From contig DAOKYT010000085.1 in the NCBI GenBank assembly GCA_035326025.1, positions 1-9,278 of the forward strand: DNA of 9,278 nucleotides, written 5' to 3'. The notes below the pieces were generated by a model that had not been told where the DNA came from, did no database searches, and saw only the letters and a program-made list of their open reading frames with translations. The position numbers and the translations under genes are program-made. Source of the stretch: Amarobacter sp035326025. Its GTDB lineage: Bacteria > Chloroflexota > Dehalococcoidia > Tepidiformales > Tepidiformaceae. Shown in pieces: positions 6,774 to 9,278 of the stretch (position 1 is the stretch's first letter; every line of letters starts with the position of its first letter).

Positions 6774-7328
6774 CTACTGCCCTCGCCGGCACGCCCAGGC
6801 CGTCGAAAAGACCGAGCTGCCTTCGGAAGGCGTGGTACCCGTGAGGTGCGGCGTCTGGTTCGTCACGCCGACCTGGCGCGCCGCGACCACCCCCTCGACC
6901 GGCTCCCGGAAGACGAGCGTGGCGGTGTGTTTGCCGCTCCCGAGCGGCACCGCCTCGCCCTCGCGTTGGAGTTCGAGCTGGAAGCACACGGTACCCACGT
7001 AGACCGCAGTCGACCCGCCCGACCAGCGCGCGACCGTCCCGTCCTCGGCGCTCAGCCAGAGTTCCATCCCCATCCCGGGCCGAGCCTTCACCTGCATGAG
7101 GATTTCGATCGCGGGGCTGCCGTTTTCCAGCTCGGTGAAGCGCGCGAGCGAGAACTCGACCTGCCAGTCCTCCGGCGGCTCGACCGGCTCCGGGGCCGCC
7201 TCCGGTGGGCGAAACGCCACGTTCCCGGTGGTCGTGCCGATGAGCGCCTTCAACGAGGGCGAAGTCGTGTACGAGGCGTCCTCTTTCTCGCAGCCAGCGA
7301 GGGTCACGGCGGCCAGGACCACGAGCAC
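6774..7328 (-). CDS. putative lipoprotein, function unknown
   Basis: Read from a GTG at 7328, this is a 184-residue protein beginning MLVVLAAVTLAGC: a hydrophobic stretch and a lipobox (LAGC, lipidated Cys13), implying export and membrane anchoring. A Pro/Glu-rich linker (about 40-55) follows, then a beta-strand-rich domain (VEFSLARFTELENG, IEILMQVKARPG, MELWLSAEDG, HTATLVFREPVEG) with two further cysteines. I do not recognise the family. The start is uncertain: the signal lacks its usual positive n-region and there is no good ribosome-binding site. Upstream in the same frame only sense codons without ATG, GTG or TTG are seen back to the end of leuA. A one-base change in a G run at 7356-7360 would give a longer, typical signal peptide (see findings). 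It lies downstream of leuA on the same strand, so it may be read from the leuA transcript. Confidence 0.7.
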   Translation of the reverse strand: MLVVLAAVTLAGCEKEDASYTTSPSLKALIGTTTGNVAFRPPEAAPEPVEPPEDWQVEFSLARFTELENGSPAIEILMQVKARPGMGMELWLSAEDGTVARWSGGSTAVYVGTVCFQLELQREGEAVPLGSGKHTATLVFREPVEGVVAARQVGVTNQTPHLTGTTPSEGSSVFSTAWACRRGQ

Positions 7329-7392
7329 GGCCAGGAGGCCCCGGGAACCCCGGGACCCCCACCCTCGCGGGATGGCCCGCCTCGCGGCACTC

Positions 7393-8940
7393 CTAGGGAT
7401 TGCCGCGAACCTCTGCCGCGCGCGGGGCCACCAGCAGCATCCGGTTGAGCGCGCTCATGTAGGCCTTGGCGCTCGCAACAATGATGTCCGTATCCGCGGC
7501 CCTGCCCGTGTAGGTGCGCCCATCCTGCTCGATGCGGATGGTGACGTCGCCCTGGGCGTCGATGCCCTCCGTCACGCTCTTCACCGAGAACTCGGTGAGG
7601 CTCGGCGCCAGTCCCGTGATCCGGTTCATCGCGCGATAGACCGCATCGACCGGGCCGGTCCCCGTCGCCGCATCGGTGCGGACGTTCCCGTCCGGGTCGA
7701 TGAGCCGCAGCGTCGCGGTCGGCGTGGCGTGGTCGCCCGACGAAACCTGCACCAGCTCCAGCCGCCAGCCGGCGGTTTCCATGCTCCGCATGTTCTCGTT
7801 CACCAGCGCTTCGAGGTCGCGGTCATCCACCTCCATCTTCTTGTCCGCCAGCTCCTTGAAGGCAGCGAACACGCGGTTCAGCTCCTCGTCGGTGAGCTCG
7901 TAGCCGAGCTCCTGCATGTGGTCCTTGAAGGCGTGACGGCCGGAAAGCTTGCCCAGCACCAGCTGCGTCCCCTGGGGGATGCCGATCTCCACCGGGTCCA
8001 TGATCTCCCACGTCTCGCGCAGCTTCAGGATGCCGTCCTGGTGGATGCCCGAGCCATGCCGGAAGGCGTTCTTTCCGACGATCGCCTTGTTCCACTGGAT
8101 TGGCATGCCCGAATAGGTCTCGACCATCTTGCTCGTGCGGTAGATCTCCCGCGTGTTGATCGACGTTTCGAACCCGAAGAAGTCCTTGCGGGTCTTCAGC
8201 GCCATCACCACCTCTTCCAGCGAGGTATTGCCGGCGCGCTCCCCGATGCCGTTGATGGTGACTTCGACCTGGCGCGCGCCGTTCTGGATGGCAGTCAGCG
8301 TGTTCGCCGTGCACAGCCCCAGGTCGTTTTGGCCGTGGAAGCTCACGCGCGCCTTATGGATGTTTGGCACGTTCTCGAAAATCGAGCGGAACAGGACGGC
8401 GAGCTCCTCGGGGATCGCATAGCCCACCGAGTCCGGGATGTTGATCGTCGTGGCCCCGGCGTCGATGCAGCGCTTCACAATCTCGTAGACGAAGCGGGGG
8501 TCGGCGCGGGTCGCATCCATGGGGCTGAACTCGACGTTGCTGGTGTAGCGCGCGGCGTGCTTCACCATCTCCTCGGCCTGGGTGAGCACCTGCTCGCGGT
8601 CCTTCCCGAGCTGGTGGGCCATCTGGATGTCGCTCGTGTTGATGAAGACGTGGATGCGCGGGTCGGCGGCATCCTTCACCGCCTCCCAGGCGGTGTCGAT
8701 GTCCGTCTTCACGGCGCGGGCGAGCGCGCAAATGGTGGTGTTGCGCACCTCGCGCGAGACGGCGCGCACCGCCTCCAGGTCGCCCGGGGTCGAACACGGG
8801 AAGCCTGCTTCAATGATGTCGACGCCGAGCTTTTCGAGCTGTTTGGCGATCTCCAGCTTTTCCTGCGGCGTGAAGGCGACGCCGGCGGACTGTTCGCCGT
8901 CGCGCAGGGTGGTATCGAAGATGTAGATCTTTTCGGCCAT
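7393..8940 (-). CDS. leuA: 2-isopropylmalate synthase
   Basis: This 515-residue enzyme condenses acetyl-CoA with 2-oxoisovalerate to 2-isopropylmalate, the committed step of leucine synthesis. The catalytic TIM barrel starts at once with FDTTLRDGEQSAG (D14 is the metal ligand, R13 catalytic). It continues with EAGFP, VEFSPMDATRAD, the metal site SFHGQNDLGL (H202, Q204), VTINGIGERAGNTSLEEVVMAL and GSGIHQDGILK. LGKLSGRHAFKDH opens the linker. The C-terminal 120 residues form the LeuA dimer regulatory domain (TGTGPVDAVYRAMNRI, ADTDIIVASAKAYMSALNR), which binds leucine for feedback inhibition. The second metal-site His is Gln, and several blocks match the plant-type IPMS branch. A purine-rich site, GAGGAGAGG, lies 12 bases before the ATG, slightly far. 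A lipoprotein gene follows 64 bases downstream. Confidence 0.96.
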   Translation of the reverse strand: MAEKIYIFDTTLRDGEQSAGVAFTPQEKLEIAKQLEKLGVDIIEAGFPCSTPGDLEAVRAVSREVRNTTICALARAVKTDIDTAWEAVKDAADPRIHVFINTSDIQMAHQLGKDREQVLTQAEEMVKHAARYTSNVEFSPMDATRADPRFVYEIVKRCIDAGATTINIPDSVGYAIPEELAVLFRSIFENVPNIHKARVSFHGQNDLGLCTANTLTAIQNGARQVEVTINGIGERAGNTSLEEVVMALKTRKDFFGFETSINTREIYRTSKMVETYSGMPIQWNKAIVGKNAFRHGSGIHQDGILKLRETWEIMDPVEIGIPQGTQLVLGKLSGRHAFKDHMQELGYELTDEELNRVFAAFKELADKKMEVDDRDLEALVNENMRSMETAGWRLELVQVSSGDHATPTATLRLIDPDGNVRTDAATGTGPVDAVYRAMNRITGLAPSLTEFSVKSVTEGIDAQGDVTIRIEQDGRTYTGRAADTDIIVASAKAYMSALNRMLLVAPRAAEVRGNP

Positions 8941-9030
8941 TGGTGGGGTAGTCCTCTCCTCGGGTCGGGCGTTGGGGCCCGCGCGTGCTCAAACAGGTTT
9001 CTTACTTTTCAGATTCGGACGATACGGCGG

Positions 9031-9046
9031 GGGCGGCAGACCGCCC
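9031..9046 (-). other. GC hairpin in the leuA leader
   Basis: On the transcript, GGGCGG-TCTG-CCGCCC is a perfect 6-bp stem with a tetraloop, about 90 bases before the leuA ATG and downstream of the leucine-codon run. It could act as an attenuator stem, but the bases after it (CCGCCGTATCG) are not a T-run. Confidence 0.35.
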
Positions 9047-9094
9047 ACCGGGGGAGCGTCCGTGGTCAGGTGATGGCAGGCGAGCGTCCGGCGG

Positions 9095-9154
9095 CTAGAA
9101 GGAGCAGGCAGGGGATGCAATGGGGCCCTGCTTCGCGGCACTCGCGCGAAGCAT
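9095..9154 (-). CDS. possible second leader ORF, 19 residues
   Basis: ATG at 9154 shares its A with the TGA of the preceding small ORF (TGATG), a classic arrangement for coupled re-initiation. It reads MLRASAAKQGPIASPACSF and stops at TAG. No ribosome-binding site of its own is seen. The 9-bp hairpin at 9129-9153 lies within it. It may be a translated regulatory ORF or simply chance; nothing in the peptide is recognised. Confidence 0.25.
   Translation of the reverse strand: MLRASAAKQGPIASPACSF
9129..9153 (-). other. strong hairpin in the leuA leader
   Basis: TGCTTCGCG and CGCGAAGCA pair perfectly over nine bases around a 7-base loop. In transcript order it follows the 9164-9184 hairpin by ten bases. 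No T-run follows on the leuA strand. Confidence 0.5.
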
Positions 9155-9222
9155 CAAAGAGCGCGCCCCGGTGAGTCCGGGGCGATCGTGCGTTCCTTCG
9201 CAAACATGACGGTGCAATGCAT
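9154..9222 (-). CDS. possible leaderless leader ORF, 22 residues
   Basis: An ATG at 9222 begins a 22-codon ORF (MHCTVMFAKERTIAPDSPGR followed by two residues, Ala-Leu) ending in TGA. The start lies seven bases after the TACTCT -10-like element, so the mRNA could begin at the start codon, as proposed for proB. A second in-frame ATG is at 9207. Only the last residue is leucine, so it is not a classical leucine leader peptide. It may be an attenuator reading frame whose translation affects folding of the hairpins downstream. Confidence 0.3.
   Translation of the reverse strand: MHCTVMFAKERTIAPDSPGRAL
9164..9184 (-). other. strong hairpin in the leuA leader
   Basis: CGCCCCGG and CCGGGGCG form a perfect 8-bp stem with a 5-base loop. 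On the leuA strand it is followed by CGCTCTTTGATG, a weak T-containing tail, so premature termination here is conceivable. The hairpin lies inside the 22-codon ORF. Confidence 0.5.
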
Positions 9223-9229
9223 CGTGAAG

Positions 9230-9261
9230 AGAGTATCGGCCGAACGGGGGCGATTCGACAA
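9230..9261 (-). promoter_or_regulatory. candidate leuA promoter
   Basis: On the minus strand TTGTCG (9256-9261) resembles a -35 box. GATACT (9232-9237) follows at an 18-base spacing, overlapped by TACTCT (9230-9235) at 20 bases. Either -10 places the transcription start at about 9222-9225. Confidence 0.4.
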
Positions 9262-9278
9262 GAGGGGTTGCAGTGCGC

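Larger units (their letters stand above)
8941..9229 (-). promoter_or_regulatory. long structured 5' leader of leuA
   Basis: About 290 bases separate the predicted leuA promoter from the leuA ATG, far more than elsewhere in the window. In transcript order the leader holds a small ORF starting at or near the transcription start, an 8-bp hairpin, a 9-bp hairpin overlapping a second small ORF, a run of four leucine codons, a third GC-rich hairpin (9031-9046), an A-rich single-stranded stretch and the leuA ribosome-binding site. This layout suggests transcript-level control by leucine supply. No T-box core sequence (TGGNACCGCG) is present. Confidence 0.4.

Noticed and set aside
7361..7392. Terminator after leuA formed by GCGGG-CCAT-CCCGC
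   Set aside because: It has only a 5-bp stem, no T-run, and CCGCGAGG repeats nearby; too weak to call.
7096..9174. 692-codon open frame on the + strand opposite leuA and the lipoprotein
   Set aside because: The opposite strand encodes an unmistakable LeuA. The + frame is rich in Arg, His, Ala and Val with no domain and is a by-product of GC-rich codon use.
9115..9174. + strand 19-codon ORF preceded by AAGGAG
   Set aside because: The AAGGAG is the complement of the Leu codon run and the peptide is unremarkable; probably chance, although the spacing of ten bases is tolerable.
8941..9229. T-box riboswitch upstream of leuA
   Set aside because: The conserved antiterminator sequence TGGNACCGCG is absent from the leader on the leuA strand.
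9206..9278. + strand ORF from ATG 9206 open to the window end
   Set aside because: It has no ribosome-binding site, no recognisable family, only about 24 codons visible, and overlaps the likely leuA promoter. It could be a divergent gene start but cannot be supported.

Overview
The window is a GC-rich bacterial chromosome segment of ordinary, densely packed genes. I see no mobile element, CRISPR array, tRNA or rRNA. The mix of genes (GHMP homoserine kinase, a plant-type LeuA, a SHOCT plus DUF4352-like membrane protein, a very large PP2C-like/propeller membrane protein) and the scarcity of strong -35 elements suggest a GC-rich Chloroflexota-type organism. That assignment is an inference from gene character and has only moderate support.

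Layout, left to right. On the + strand: thrB (homoserine kinase, 138-1046), then a GNAT acetyltransferase of the diamine/thialysine type (1048-1524), separated by one base and so probably co-transcribed. A promoter with a good -10 element (1591-1621) precedes an 830-residue protein (1718-4210). It has a cytoplasmic PP2C-like domain that lacks the usual metal-binding aspartates, a long disordered linker, one membrane segment and an extracytoplasmic beta-propeller. Next come a SHOCT-domain membrane protein (4430-5128), proB (glutamate 5-kinase, 5194-6303, apparently on a leaderless transcript) and a small four-helix membrane protein (6374-6772). On the - strand, converging on the last gene with a one-base gap, lie a lipoprotein (6774-7328) and upstream of it leuA (2-isopropylmalate synthase, 7393-8940). 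The leuA gene is preceded by about 290 bases of leader (8941-9229) running to the right edge.

Three genes are amino-acid biosynthesis enzymes: thrB for threonine, proB for proline and leuA for leucine. They do not form one pathway operon. The membrane and lipoproteins between them have no assigned role.

Two places deserve most attention. The first is the degenerate-phosphatase/propeller protein, which looks like a transmembrane sensor or scaffold. The second is the leuA leader, which holds a probable promoter, a possible leaderless upstream ORF overlapping a second small ORF, two strong adjacent hairpins and a run of four different leucine codons. Together these suggest attenuation-like control, although no complete leucine leader peptide can be proven. 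The lipoprotein start is also doubtful: removing one G from a G run would create a textbook lipoprotein signal peptide.
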